Below are positions 6,475-12,885 of a stretch of DNA of 14,241 nt, one piece after another. Each line of letters opens with the position of its first letter. The first letter of the stretch is position 1. The stretch comes from an uncultured Eubacteriales bacterium. GTDB lineage: Bacteria > Bacillota > Clostridia > Oscillospirales > Acutalibacteraceae. The notes under the pieces are model-generated. The model saw only the letters and a list, made by a program, of their open reading frames with translations. It did no database searches and had not been told where the DNA came from. The stretch is from assembly GCA_934726435.1 (NCBI GenBank), contig CAKVDR010000012.1, positions 1-14,241 on the forward strand, written 5' to 3'. The translations under genes and the position numbers were made by a program.

Positions 6475-7554
6475 CTAGAAGCCACCGAGCTTTTGGGCTA
6501 TTTTATTTATTTTTTCATAGTTCATGGTTTTGCTGTAAAGCGCTTCGATTTTATCGTGAACTTTTCTTGCGTTTGAAAGATTTGAAACAGATTCTTTTAA
6601 AAATTCTTTGCAAATTTTACCGTTGAAAGCTAAAATATTTTTGCTTTTTGAAATTTTTTCTTTGTTGAGAAATTTTTTGGTGTAGATTTTTTCTGGCTTT
6701 AATGTGATTTCGTTTAAAAAATTTTGTGAAGTATTTTGATTTTTTACTATTACTCCTATTTTTAAATCAGTTATGAAAATTGCTTCAAGATGCTCCCTTG
6801 GCGAAAACGGGCATGGGCATGAAATGATGTTGTAATTTTTCTCTAAAGCGCATTTTCTTAAATATTTTAAGATGTAGCTTCCTAAAACGCTGAAGCTATC
6901 GTCAATTACTATTAATTTTTCGCAAAGTGAAATAATTGATTTTTGCAAAAGTATGTATCCGTCGGGTGTTATTGAAGTTACGAATCTTAGTTTTTCACTT
7001 CCTTTTAATCTAGGAAGTTTTTTTAATATTTTTTTTGAAAATTTTTCGCAAAATGAATCTAATTTTTCATAGTTTATATTTTCTTCAATTATTTTAGCGT
7101 TATATTCGAATGCAACTCCAAATGCGGCTAAATATCTTTTGGAAGTTTTGTGAAATCTTGAATTTTCTTGGCAAAATTTTATTATATCTTTTTTGCTTTT
7201 TTTGAGTTGTTTTTTGTTCCAGTATTCACCAAGATTTATTATTTCGTCGGAAACTCCGGGGTAAATTGGGTCTATAACATGAGGGGCAGTGCCATCGACT
7301 ATGCAAGTTTTAGATTTTTTTAAAATTACAGCGTCTAAAGATTTTGGATCTGCTGAGCACCTTATAATTTCGCAATCAGATTGTTTTTCTGCGATTTTTT
7401 TCATAAGTGTTGATTTTCCTGTTCCTGGGCCGCCTTTCAAAATGTGGCAAAACCAACCATCATGCGGTGAATAAAGATTATTAAAAATCGAAAAGAATCC
7501 TGTAGGGGTGTTTGCGCCTAAAAAAAATTCTGGTGATGTAGCGTTATTTTTCAT
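6475..7554 (-). CDS. P-loop ATPase with internal duplication, PRK06851-like, second P-loop lost
   Basis: No defined cellular role is known to me for this family of clostridial and bacillar ATPases. The 359-residue protein has a perfect Walker A, GGPGTGKST at 41-49. A strand at about 83-87 (TCIVD) leads into GTAPHVIDP and may provide the second nucleotide site. The N-terminal unit (about 9-87) is repeated at about 189-270. Both start with TPxG (16-19 and 196-199), and IIRCSADPKSLDA in the first corresponds to IISCPCPFSPREHLEA in the second. In the second copy the P-loop position (about 216-230) reads IDDSFSVLGSYILKY and cannot bind nucleotide in the usual way. The start is placed at ATG 7554. 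GTG 7566, 12 bases upstream in frame, lies inside the ribosome binding site GAGGAG (7566-7571). It follows ylbJ by 63 bases and probably belongs to its operon. Confidence 0.75.
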   Translation of the reverse strand: MKNNATSPEFFLGANTPTGFFSIFNNLYSPHDGWFCHILKGGPGTGKSTLMKKIAEKQSDCEIIRCSADPKSLDAVILKKSKTCIVDGTAPHVIDPIYPGVSDEIINLGEYWNKKQLKKSKKDIIKFCQENSRFHKTSKRYLAAFGVAFEYNAKIIEENINYEKLDSFCEKFSKKILKKLPRLKGSEKLRFVTSITPDGYILLQKSIISLCEKLIVIDDSFSVLGSYILKYLRKCALEKNYNIISCPCPFSPREHLEAIFITDLKIGVIVKNQNTSQNFLNEITLKPEKIYTKKFLNKEKISKSKNILAFNGKICKEFLKESVSNLSNARKVHDKIEALYSKTMNYEKINKIAQKLGGF

Positions 7555-7617
7555 ATTTAAATTCACTCCTCTGTGAGCATATTATGAATTTTTTTATTTT
7601 GCTGTGACGAAAAGCGG

Positions 7618-8733
7618 CTATTTGTTTAAAAAAATTTTGCTTTCGGCAGTGAAGTAAATGCAAAGAGCCAAAAGCATGCTGCTCCCTAGGATTGTTGAGG
7701 ATGTTGAAGGAGTGAGCGCTGTGTGATCAGAAATAAAAGCAGGAGCGGTTTGTGCGAAAAATTTGAGTAAAAAAATTATTGCTAAAAGGCAGCAGACCGC
7801 GTTTATAACCCTGAAAAATTGAAATTTTAGATAATTAAACTCAGTGCCTGACAAAATCGAAGCAATTTGAAAATGCGTGCAAAGCCCGCCATAGCTGACT
7901 CCTAGGCAAATCAAAGGAAATGAAACGTGATTTTTAGCTGCAAAAAACGACCCTGAAGTAATTTCCAGGATTGAAAAAATTAGGCAAGAAAAATTTTTGG
8001 AATTTAAGCAGAATTTCTCAGCTAAAAAGTTAAGAATATTCAAATTTTCGAAAAGAGAAATTATAACCGTGAAAACCGTTATAAGCGCGCACATTTCGAC
8101 TATTGAAACTGAAGTTTTCGAAGCTGCAAGCACAACGGCTTCTGAGAATTTAATTTTTTCATTGTTAATTTTTTTGTTTTTATTAAACTTAATTTTTTTC
8201 ATTCGTGCGGTTATTCCTGCGGTAATTCCTAAAATAATTGAAACTGAAGACTGGACCAAAAAAAGCATTATTCCCAGAGACCTGTTTTTGAGAAGTGTTT
8301 CACCAACCACATTTATTGTGAATGCCGGACCTGCATTAACCACGAAAATCATCATGCGGTTTAATTCTTCATTTGAAATTTCATTTTTTTCAAACAATGT
8401 TTTCACGCTGCTTGCTCCAACAGGGTAGCCTCCAACCAAGCTAAGCAAAATCGCCGGAGCAGTGCAACCAGGGAGATAAAAAACAAACCGCATTATTTCA
8501 TCAAGTGGCTTTTTTAAAAAATCGAACATACCTGAAAATATAACGAACCTTGAAAGAAACATAAGCGGGAAAAGCGAAGGAATCAAAATTTCGGTGCAGT
8601 ATTTTCCGCCTGTGAAAACGCCCAAACGCCCGATTTGCGGGTTTAAAATTAAAATTGACGCCGAAAAAAACGTTAAAAATATTAATGATAAATCTTTCAA
8701 ATAAAATTTTTTGAGTTTATTAATCTTTTCCAA
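7618..8733 (-). CDS. ylbJ: Sporulation integral membrane protein YlbJ/SpoVV
   Basis: YlbJ (SpoVV) in Bacillus is made in the mother cell under sigma-E and carries dipicolinic acid across the outer forespore membrane. It belongs to the nucleoside-recognition/gate transporter superfamily. This 371-residue protein is hydrophobic, with roughly eight membrane segments. It shows two gate-type motifs: LVGGYPVGASSVKTLFEKNE near 105, and FVVNAGPAFTINVVGETLL near 130, the slot of the family's N-x-G/S-P element. A polar lysine/asparagine-rich loop near 178-195 separates the two halves. The start is TTG 8733, chosen because GAGGAGG at 8742-8748 is 8 bases upstream. It is divergent from yqfC, and a sigma-E-like promoter precedes it. 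Family call is strong; the substrate is inferred from Bacillus. Confidence 0.85.
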   Translation of the reverse strand: MEKINKLKKFYLKDLSLIFLTFFSASILILNPQIGRLGVFTGGKYCTEILIPSLFPLMFLSRFVIFSGMFDFLKKPLDEIMRFVFYLPGCTAPAILLSLVGGYPVGASSVKTLFEKNEISNEELNRMMIFVVNAGPAFTINVVGETLLKNRSLGIMLFLVQSSVSIILGITAGITARMKKIKFNKNKKINNEKIKFSEAVVLAASKTSVSIVEMCALITVFTVIISLFENLNILNFLAEKFCLNSKNFSCLIFSILEITSGSFFAAKNHVSFPLICLGVSYGGLCTHFQIASILSGTEFNYLKFQFFRVINAVCCLLAIIFLLKFFAQTAPAFISDHTALTPSTSSTILGSSMLLALCIYFTAESKIFLNK

Positions 8734-8757
8734 ATTAAAGGCCTCCTCACCACTGAA

Positions 8758-8785
8758 TATATATGCTTGCGGCGGTGATTTTTAT
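8758..8785 (-). promoter_or_regulatory. Candidate sigma-E promoter of ylbJ
   Basis: On the minus strand ATA (8785-8783), a 17-base spacer and CATATATA (8765-8758) resemble the sigma-E pattern ATA-N16-18-CATACANT. The expected start near 8751 gives a short leader just containing the ribosome binding site at 8742-8748. It fits the known sigma-E control of ylbJ. The match is imperfect and the region is AT-rich. Confidence 0.5.
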
Positions 8786-8841
8786 TTGCGCTCTTGCATA
8801 TTATTTAAAAGTTAATAACTAAGCGGAAAGATGGTGGCTTT

Positions 8842-9132
8842 TTGTCAAGGCAGAAGAATAAAAACAAAAAATGCAGACTTTGGAATTTTGAAAATTTAAA
8901 AAATTCTGACTTGGGTGTTATGCTTGACCCTGTGAACATTGAGATAAAAGGCAACCGTGAAGCGACTGTCGAAGGGCTCAAAAGCATTGCTCAGTATGAC
9001 GAAAACATGATTAAAATTAATATGAATAAAATGGCAATTTCTTTTTTCGGCAGGAATCTTGAAATCAAATGCCTGAGTTCTGACGCACTCGTTATTAGAG
9101 GATTTATCACTTCCATTGAATATGAAACTTAA
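8842..9132 (+). CDS. yqfC: Sporulation protein YqfC (YabP/YqfC family)
   Basis: This 96-residue protein is close to the 93 residues of Bacillus YqfC. A basic N-terminus (SRQKNKNKK) is followed by the family core: a short beta-rich domain with EIKGNREATVEGLKSIAQYD, then INMNKMAISFFGRNLEIKCL, and ending VIRGFITSIEYE. The last segment matches the usual G-x-I-x-S-I-E-F/Y end of the family. Bacillus yqfC is sigma-E controlled; its exact role in spore formation is not defined. The start is TTG 8842. GGTGG at 8833-8837 lies close upstream, and the ATG at 8831 is in another frame. yqfD follows 32 bases later, the conserved pairing. Confidence 0.88.
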   Translation: MSRQKNKNKKCRLWNFENLKNSDLGVMLDPVNIEIKGNREATVEGLKSIAQYDENMIKINMNKMAISFFGRNLEIKCLSSDALVIRGFITSIEYET

Positions 9133-9152
9133 TATTTTGGAAGTTTAATTAA

Positions 9153-9158
9153 GAGGTG
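9153..9158 (+). promoter_or_regulatory. Ribosome binding site deciding the yqfD start
   Basis: GAGGTG at 9153-9158 is placed 6 bases before TTG 9165. The in-frame GTG at 9156 is part of this site, so it cannot easily be the start it serves; the next upstream purine run (GGAAG, 9138-9142) would be 13 bases from it. Confidence 0.65.
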
Positions 9159-9164
9159 AAAAGC

Positions 9165-10337
9165 TTGCTGGTAAATATAATAAGATGGTTTTGCGGTTAT
9201 GTTTCTTTCAAGGCGGTTGGAGGGTTCCCTGAAAATTTTTTGAATCGTGTGAACAAAAAAGGCATTAATTTATGGGATTTAAAAAAAATTAGCGGCGATC
9301 TTTATGCCAAAGTACTCACGGCTCAACACGAAATTTTATTAAATGAAGCAAAGAAAGAAAATTCTGAAATAAAAATTATAAAAAAATATGGCTTCCCTGT
9401 TTTTCTGGCTAAATATAAAGGCCGTTTGGGAGCTCTTTTGGGCGTTATTTCTTTTGTTTTGATGATTCATGTTTTTTCTCTTTTCATTTGGAATATAAAC
9501 GTTTCGGGGAATAAATCCATTCCAAGTGAAGAAGTGATTTCAGCCATGAAGGAGTTTGGCGTAGGTATTGGAACAAAAAAATCTGCTGTGGATTCCTCAG
9601 TCGTTAAGCAGCTTATTATGTCGAAACTCACTGATATTTCCTGGATTTCGCTTAATATTAAAGGAAGTTGCCTTAACGTTTGCATAAAAGAGAAAATTAG
9701 ATCTCCTGAAATTGTTAAAGAGGGCAGCCCTTGCAATTTGGTTGCGACTAGTGAGGGTCAAATCGAACGCATGGAGGTTTATAAAGGCTCGGCGTGTGTT
9801 TCTGAGGGTGATGCTGTTATAAAAGGCCAAATTTTAATAAGCGGTGCCACGGTGAATGAAGATGGTGGGACGAATATTTCTGAAGCGGACGGCAAAGTTT
9901 TTGCCAAAACTAAACGCAAATTGATAGAAAAAGTCAAACTAAGGCAGCTTTTTTCTTCTGATGAGGGCAAGCCTGTTAAAAAATACAAAGTGAATGTTTT
10001 CGAACGAGAAATTCCTCTTAACCCCTGGGTTAAAACTGACGAAGAATACAGAACAGAGTCGTATTCAAACGAGATGGATTTTTTTGGTATTAAATTTCCT
10101 GTAATATTTAATACTGATGTTGGTTTTCACCAAAAGTGCGAAGAAAAGTTTTTAAATATTGAAGAGGCAAATGAAATTTTAAAGTCAAAAATAGACGAAA
10201 AAGAAAAAAGTGAGTTTGCAGAAATAAAAATACTTTCTAAAAATGTAAATAATTTTGAAGAAGATAATGATTATGTTTGCGAAGCAACTTACGATTGCCT
10301 GGAAAATATAGCTAAAAAACAAAATGTTTCAGAATAA
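9165..10337 (+). CDS. yqfD: Sporulation protein YqfD
   Basis: YqfD is a membrane protein of the mother cell under sigma-E in Bacillus, conserved in endospore formers; its mechanism is not known to me. The product has 390 residues from TTG 9165 (393 from GTG 9156). An N-terminal soluble part begins WFCGYVSFKAVGGFPENFLN, as in the family. One membrane helix lies at about 88-109, followed by WNINVSGNKSIPSEEVISAM. The pattern after the helix, with a V-x-G-N-x-x-I-P turn, a basic-acidic helix and then ISWISLNIKG, resembles a POTRA-type module of the FtsQ/DivIB kind. That is my inference from pattern. A charged C-terminal region follows. It pairs with yqfC. In Bacillus phoH comes next, but it is absent here. 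Confidence 0.88.
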   Translation: MLVNIIRWFCGYVSFKAVGGFPENFLNRVNKKGINLWDLKKISGDLYAKVLTAQHEILLNEAKKENSEIKIIKKYGFPVFLAKYKGRLGALLGVISFVLMIHVFSLFIWNINVSGNKSIPSEEVISAMKEFGVGIGTKKSAVDSSVVKQLIMSKLTDISWISLNIKGSCLNVCIKEKIRSPEIVKEGSPCNLVATSEGQIERMEVYKGSACVSEGDAVIKGQILISGATVNEDGGTNISEADGKVFAKTKRKLIEKVKLRQLFSSDEGKPVKKYKVNVFEREIPLNPWVKTDEEYRTESYSNEMDFFGIKFPVIFNTDVGFHQKCEEKFLNIEEANEILKSKIDEKEKSEFAEIKILSKNVNNFEEDNDYVCEATYDCLENIAKKQNVSE

Positions 10338-10419
10338 TATTTATATCTTATTAAAACTCGCTTGTTGTAGTAATACATAAAAATTAAAATTTTACCTGAA
10401 ATTTTTAAGAATAAAATGT

Positions 10420-10448
10420 TTGACAGTTAACCAAAAAACCTATATAAT
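10420..10448 (+). promoter_or_regulatory. Consensus sigma-A promoter upstream of ybeY
   Basis: TTGACA at 10420-10425, a 17-base spacer and TATAAT at 10443-10448 match the consensus at all twelve positions. The expected transcript start is near 10455, leaving a leader of about 160 bases before ybeY. It is the best promoter in the window and would free ybeY-dgkA-era from sporulation control. Confidence 0.9.
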
Positions 10449-10503
10449 TAATATATGCACAATGTTTTTTAAAAAATTCTTTTATTAGCCGTGGAATTTG
10501 ACG

Positions 10504-10529
10504 GATATTTATATAAATATCGGTTTTTT
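10504..10529 (+). terminator. Terminator-like palindrome in the ybeY leader
   Basis: The 18 bases at 10504-10521 (GATATTTATATAAATATC) are a perfect palindrome that can fold as a 7-base stem with a 4-base loop. It is followed by GG and six T. A short hairpin CCGT/ACGG (10489-10492 with 10501-10504) lies just before it. It sits about 50-75 bases after the consensus promoter, so it could stop a small RNA or act as an attenuator ahead of ybeY. The stem is entirely AT apart from its ends, so strength is uncertain. Confidence 0.45.
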
Positions 10530-10616
10530 GGAAAGCTTTCATGATGGTTAAAAGAGATTTTTTAATTAAAATAGTTTACAATAAGATAACATAACATCAG
10601 GAGGATGGAATATTTC

Positions 10617-11129
10617 ATGGTAGATAAAACTAGAGTTATTATAGTTAACAGGCAGAAAGAGGTTAAAATTCCAACAGGAATTCGTATGTTGGTTAGAAGA
10701 TGCTGCAACGCTGTGCTTATTCTTGAAAAATTCAAGGGTTCCGCTGAAGTGAGCATCACTTTTGTTGATAATCTTTACATACAAAGCCTCAATAAACAAT
10801 ATAGAAACAAAGATGTTCCAACGGACGTTTTGTCATTCCCTATGAAAAATGAAGACGGAACTTATGAAGTTGACCCTGAAAGCGGCGCTCAACTCCTTGG
10901 AGACATCGTTATTTCCATGGAAAAAGTTATGGAACAAAGCGAAAGATACGGCCATTCAATGAGAAAAGAAGTTGCATATTTGGTTGCTCACGGCATGCTT
11001 CACCTTCTTGGATATGACCACGAGCAAGGCGGAATGGAAAAAAGGCATATGAGAGAACGCGAAGAAAGAGTTCTTGAATTGCTTGGCTTCCCGAGTGCAC
11101 TTTCTTACATTTCGGAAGATGATAAATAA
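10617..11129 (+). CDS. ybeY: Endoribonuclease YbeY, rRNA maturation factor
   Basis: YbeY is a zinc-dependent endoribonuclease needed for 16S rRNA 3' end maturation and 70S quality control; it works with Era. The catalytic/metal motif HGMLHLLGYDH is complete, with histidines 125, 129 and 135. Upstream, TDVLSFP and GDIVIS are the other conserved blocks. Length is 170 residues, normal for Firmicutes. The start is placed at ATG 10617, 12 bases after AGGAGG (10599-10604). The in-frame ATG 10605 touches that site with no spacing and would add four residues. dgkA follows 3 bases after the stop, and era is two genes on, as in Bacillus. Transcription probably comes from the consensus promoter at 10420. 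Confidence 0.95.
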   Translation: MVDKTRVIIVNRQKEVKIPTGIRMLVRRCCNAVLILEKFKGSAEVSITFVDNLYIQSLNKQYRNKDVPTDVLSFPMKNEDGTYEVDPESGAQLLGDIVISMEKVMEQSERYGHSMRKEVAYLVAHGMLHLLGYDHEQGGMEKRHMREREERVLELLGFPSALSYISEDDK

Positions 11130-11132
11130 AAT

Positions 11133-11666
11133 ATGAAAGTATTACGTTCTTTAAAATATGCTTTAAAAGGAATAATTTATGCAATAAAAAATGAACGTAA
11201 CATGAGAATTCATACCACGGTAGCCGGATATGTTTTGGTGTTTTCGGCAATTTGTGGTATGAACGCATCTGAGTATGCAATTTTGATTTTAACAATCAGC
11301 CTCGTAATAATGGGTGAAATGTTTAACAGCGCAGTTGAAAATTTGATAGATTTGTGCTCCAAGGAATACAATGCAACTGCCAAAGCCGCAAAAGACATAG
11401 CGGCCGGAGCGGTTCTTATTTTGGCATTTGCTTCTGTAGCGGTTGGACTTATACTTTTCACCAAAGAGCAAGCCTACACTAAGCTGTGGGCGTTTTTTTG
11501 CGTTTATCCGGTTGCGTTTGTTATGTTTATTTTTTCTGTTTTTGCAAGTTATTTTTACGTTTTTGTTGGTCCGGCCGAGCTTAGAAACAAAATTAGAAAC
11601 GCTTTTAAAAAATTAAAAAGTGCATTTATTATTAAAAATATGGATGGTAAGTCAAATGAAAAATGA
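11133..11666 (+). CDS. dgkA: Diacylglycerol/undecaprenol kinase with extra C-terminal membrane segment
   Basis: The Gram-positive DgkA family phosphorylates undecaprenol (and diacylglycerol) at the membrane, feeding the lipid carrier pool for cell-wall synthesis. The active-site residues are all present and evenly offset from E. coli DgkA: E21, E62, N65, E69, D73 and D88 in ERNMRIH, GEMFNSAVENLIDL and AKDIAAGAVL. Three membrane helices are seen in about 30-108. The protein has 177 residues, whereas typical members have about 120-135. The extra part (about 112-177) contains one further hydrophobic segment (CVYPVAFVMFIFSVFASYFY) and a basic tail. This may be a remnant or abbreviated form of the PAP2-like extension found on some clostridial members. 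It starts 3 bases after ybeY and overlaps era by 11 bases; coupling is likely. Confidence 0.9.
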   Translation: MKVLRSLKYALKGIIYAIKNERNMRIHTTVAGYVLVFSAICGMNASEYAILILTISLVIMGEMFNSAVENLIDLCSKEYNATAKAAKDIAAGAVLILAFASVAVGLILFTKEQAYTKLWAFFCVYPVAFVMFIFSVFASYFYVFVGPAELRNKIRNAFKKLKSAFIIKNMDGKSNEK

Positions 11667-12543
11667 AACAAAATCTTTGTTTGTCTCAATTGTTGGGAAG
11701 CCTAATGCAGGCAAATCTTCTATAATGAATATGCTCATAAATTCGAAAATTTCAATAGTTTCGCCAAAACCTCAAACCACGAGAAGCCGAATTACAGGAA
11801 TTTTAACCGAAGGCGACACTCAGCTCGTTTTCGTTGATACTCCGGGCATTCACAAGCCTTTTAACAAGCTTAGCGAATTTATGATTTCTGAAGTTGACAA
11901 CTCATTTTCAGGCAGCGAACTCTGCTTGCATGTTGTTGACGCTGAAAAAAATTCGGTCGATACTGAAACAATTGCCAAACTTAAAAAATCCGGCGCAAGA
12001 GCGATTTTAGCTCTTAACAAAGTTGACCTTTTGAAGCAAAAAAATTTGCTCATGGCTAAGATCAAAGAATACAGCGAGCTTTACGATTACGACGAGATTA
12101 TTCCAGTTTCGGCAGCTAGTGGCGAGGGTAAAGAAGAACTTTTGAAAGAGCTTTTTTCAAGGGCGGTTCCTTCGGTTTTCTTTTTCCCTGAAGATGATAT
12201 AACTGACCAAACCGAAAGAATGCTTGTTTGCGAAATTATTCGTGAGAAACTTCTTTATTTTCTTGAAAAGGAGCTTCCTCATGGTACGGCTGTTCAAATT
12301 GAAAAATTCAAAGAGCGCGAAGACGGAAACGTTAATATTCATGCCGTTATTTACTGCGAAAGGAAAAACCACAAGGCAATCATCATTGGTGCGGGCGGCC
12401 AAATGATTAAAAAAATTGGAATTGCTTCGCGCAAAGCCATTGGTGAGATGCTTGATTGTAACGTTAATTTGAACCTTTTTGTTAAAGTTAAAGAGGATTG
12501 GAGAAACAGTGCTTCGATTCTTCATGACCTTGGATACATGTAA
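11656..12543 (+). CDS. era: GTPase Era, 30S ribosome assembly
   Basis: Era binds the 3' end of 16S rRNA in the assembling 30S subunit through its KH domain. From ATG 11656 the protein has 295 residues, close to the 301 of Bacillus. The GTPase part shows G1 GKPNAGKSS (14-22), G3 DTPGIHKP, G4 NKVD and G5 SAASGEG. The KH domain at about 200-290 has IIGAGGQMIKKIGIASRKAI and ends ILHDLGYM. The in-frame ATGs at 11620 and 11644 are less likely. Starting at 11656 aligns MKNETKSLFVSIVG directly with the Era N-terminus, whereas 11620 would add an unmatched, hydrophobic 12 residues. The gene overlaps dgkA by 11 bases in another frame. cdd, present between dgkA and era in Bacillus, is missing here. Confidence 0.96.
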   Translation: MKNETKSLFVSIVGKPNAGKSSIMNMLINSKISIVSPKPQTTRSRITGILTEGDTQLVFVDTPGIHKPFNKLSEFMISEVDNSFSGSELCLHVVDAEKNSVDTETIAKLKKSGARAILALNKVDLLKQKNLLMAKIKEYSELYDYDEIIPVSAASGEGKEELLKELFSRAVPSVFFFPEDDITDQTERMLVCEIIREKLLYFLEKELPHGTAVQIEKFKEREDGNVNIHAVIYCERKNHKAIIIGAGGQMIKKIGIASRKAIGEMLDCNVNLNLFVKVKEDWRNSASILHDLGYM

Positions 12544-12585
12544 ATTTATGCAAATTGCTAAAAAAATATAAAATTTTAAAAAAAT

Positions 12586-12609
12586 TATAGAATTATACTA
12601 TATTTTTTT
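12586..12609 (+). terminator. Weak possible terminator after era
   Basis: TATAG (12586-12590) pairs with CTATA (12598-12602), followed by seven T at 12603-12609. The stem is only five AT-rich pairs, so this may be chance in a very AT-rich gap. Confidence 0.25.
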
Positions 12610-12621
12610 CTAAATATGTTG

Positions 12622-12627
12622 TATAAT
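12622..12627 (+). promoter_or_regulatory. Possible promoter -10 upstream of the yqzL-like gene and recO
   Basis: TATAAT at 12622-12627 matches the consensus -10 and is preceded by TTG. No acceptable -35 is found 16-18 bases upstream, where the sequence is T-rich. The 156-base gap after era suggests that a promoter is present. Confidence 0.35.
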
Positions 12628-12699
12628 CATCCTGTACTGAAAAATAAATTTCATTCAGCAAAAAATTAAAACTTTTTTTACAGTTAGGAGGATTTTACA

Positions 12700-12885
12700 A
12701 TGGATGCTAAATCAGCTTGGGAAAGATTTCAATCTACGGGAATGATTATAGATTATTTGAATTATCGCTCTATAGAAAATGGCTTTTTGCCGTATTCTGC
12801 TTGGGATAGCGAGAGTAAATCACGAGGAACGAATAATGAAATTAGATGTGACGGGAATAATAGTAAAAGAAAAGGACTTGAGTGA
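12700..12885 (+). CDS. YqzL-like small protein
   Basis: YqzL proteins are short (about 45-50 residues), of unknown function, and lie between era and recO in Firmicutes. This product has 61 residues. Its N-terminus, AWERFQSTGMIIDYLNYRSI, follows the pattern W-x-x-F-x-x-T-G-x-I-x-x-Y-L-x-Y/F of that family, and the position is the expected one. The ribosome binding site AGGAGG at 12686-12691 is 8 bases before ATG 12700. The last 16 codons overlap the recO start in another frame and look low in conserved content (N/S/K/R-rich), so the reading frame has probably run on past the ancestral end. The overlap suggests translational coupling to recO. The match to the family is by eye. Confidence 0.7.
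   Translation: MDAKSAWERFQSTGMIIDYLNYRSIENGFLPYSAWDSESKSRGTNNEIRCDGNNSKRKGLE

Noticed and set aside
7997..8428. A 143-codon plus-strand frame inside ylbJ
   Set aside because: It is antisense to a well-supported membrane protein gene, has no ribosome binding site, and its composition is explained by the complement of hydrophobic codons.
8796..8822. Sigma-E promoter for yqfC using CATATT at 8797-8802 as -35 or -10
   Set aside because: No CATACANT-like -10 occurs 16-18 bases downstream, and as a -10 it lacks an ATA at the right distance upstream.
10462..10488. Eight-codon frame MFFKKFFY upstream of the leader palindrome, like a phenylalanine attenuator peptide
   Set aside because: There is no ribosome binding site and only about 7 bases precede it on the predicted transcript. 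T- and A-rich sequence gives Phe and Lys codons by chance, and ybeY has no link to phenylalanine.
10531..10540. Ten-base palindrome GAAAGCTTTC in the ybeY leader as an operator
   Set aside because: It is short, occurs once, and lies far downstream of the promoter; there is nothing to link it to a regulator.
10927..11295. A 122-codon minus-strand frame across ybeY and dgkA
   Set aside because: It crosses two recognised genes on the other strand, lacks start signals and matches no family I know.
11620..11655. Longer Era with start at ATG 11620 or 11644
   Set aside because: The added residues lie inside dgkA in another frame, are not matched by the Era N-terminus, and ATG 11656 gives the canonical start.
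12157..12525. A 122-codon minus-strand frame inside era
   Set aside because: It is antisense to the KH domain of Era, without a ribosome binding site or family resemblance.
12779..12835. Longer RecO with start at ATG 12779
   Set aside because: The extra 19 residues are not part of the family, while ATG 12836 has GAGGAA 6 bases upstream and the canonical N-terminus.
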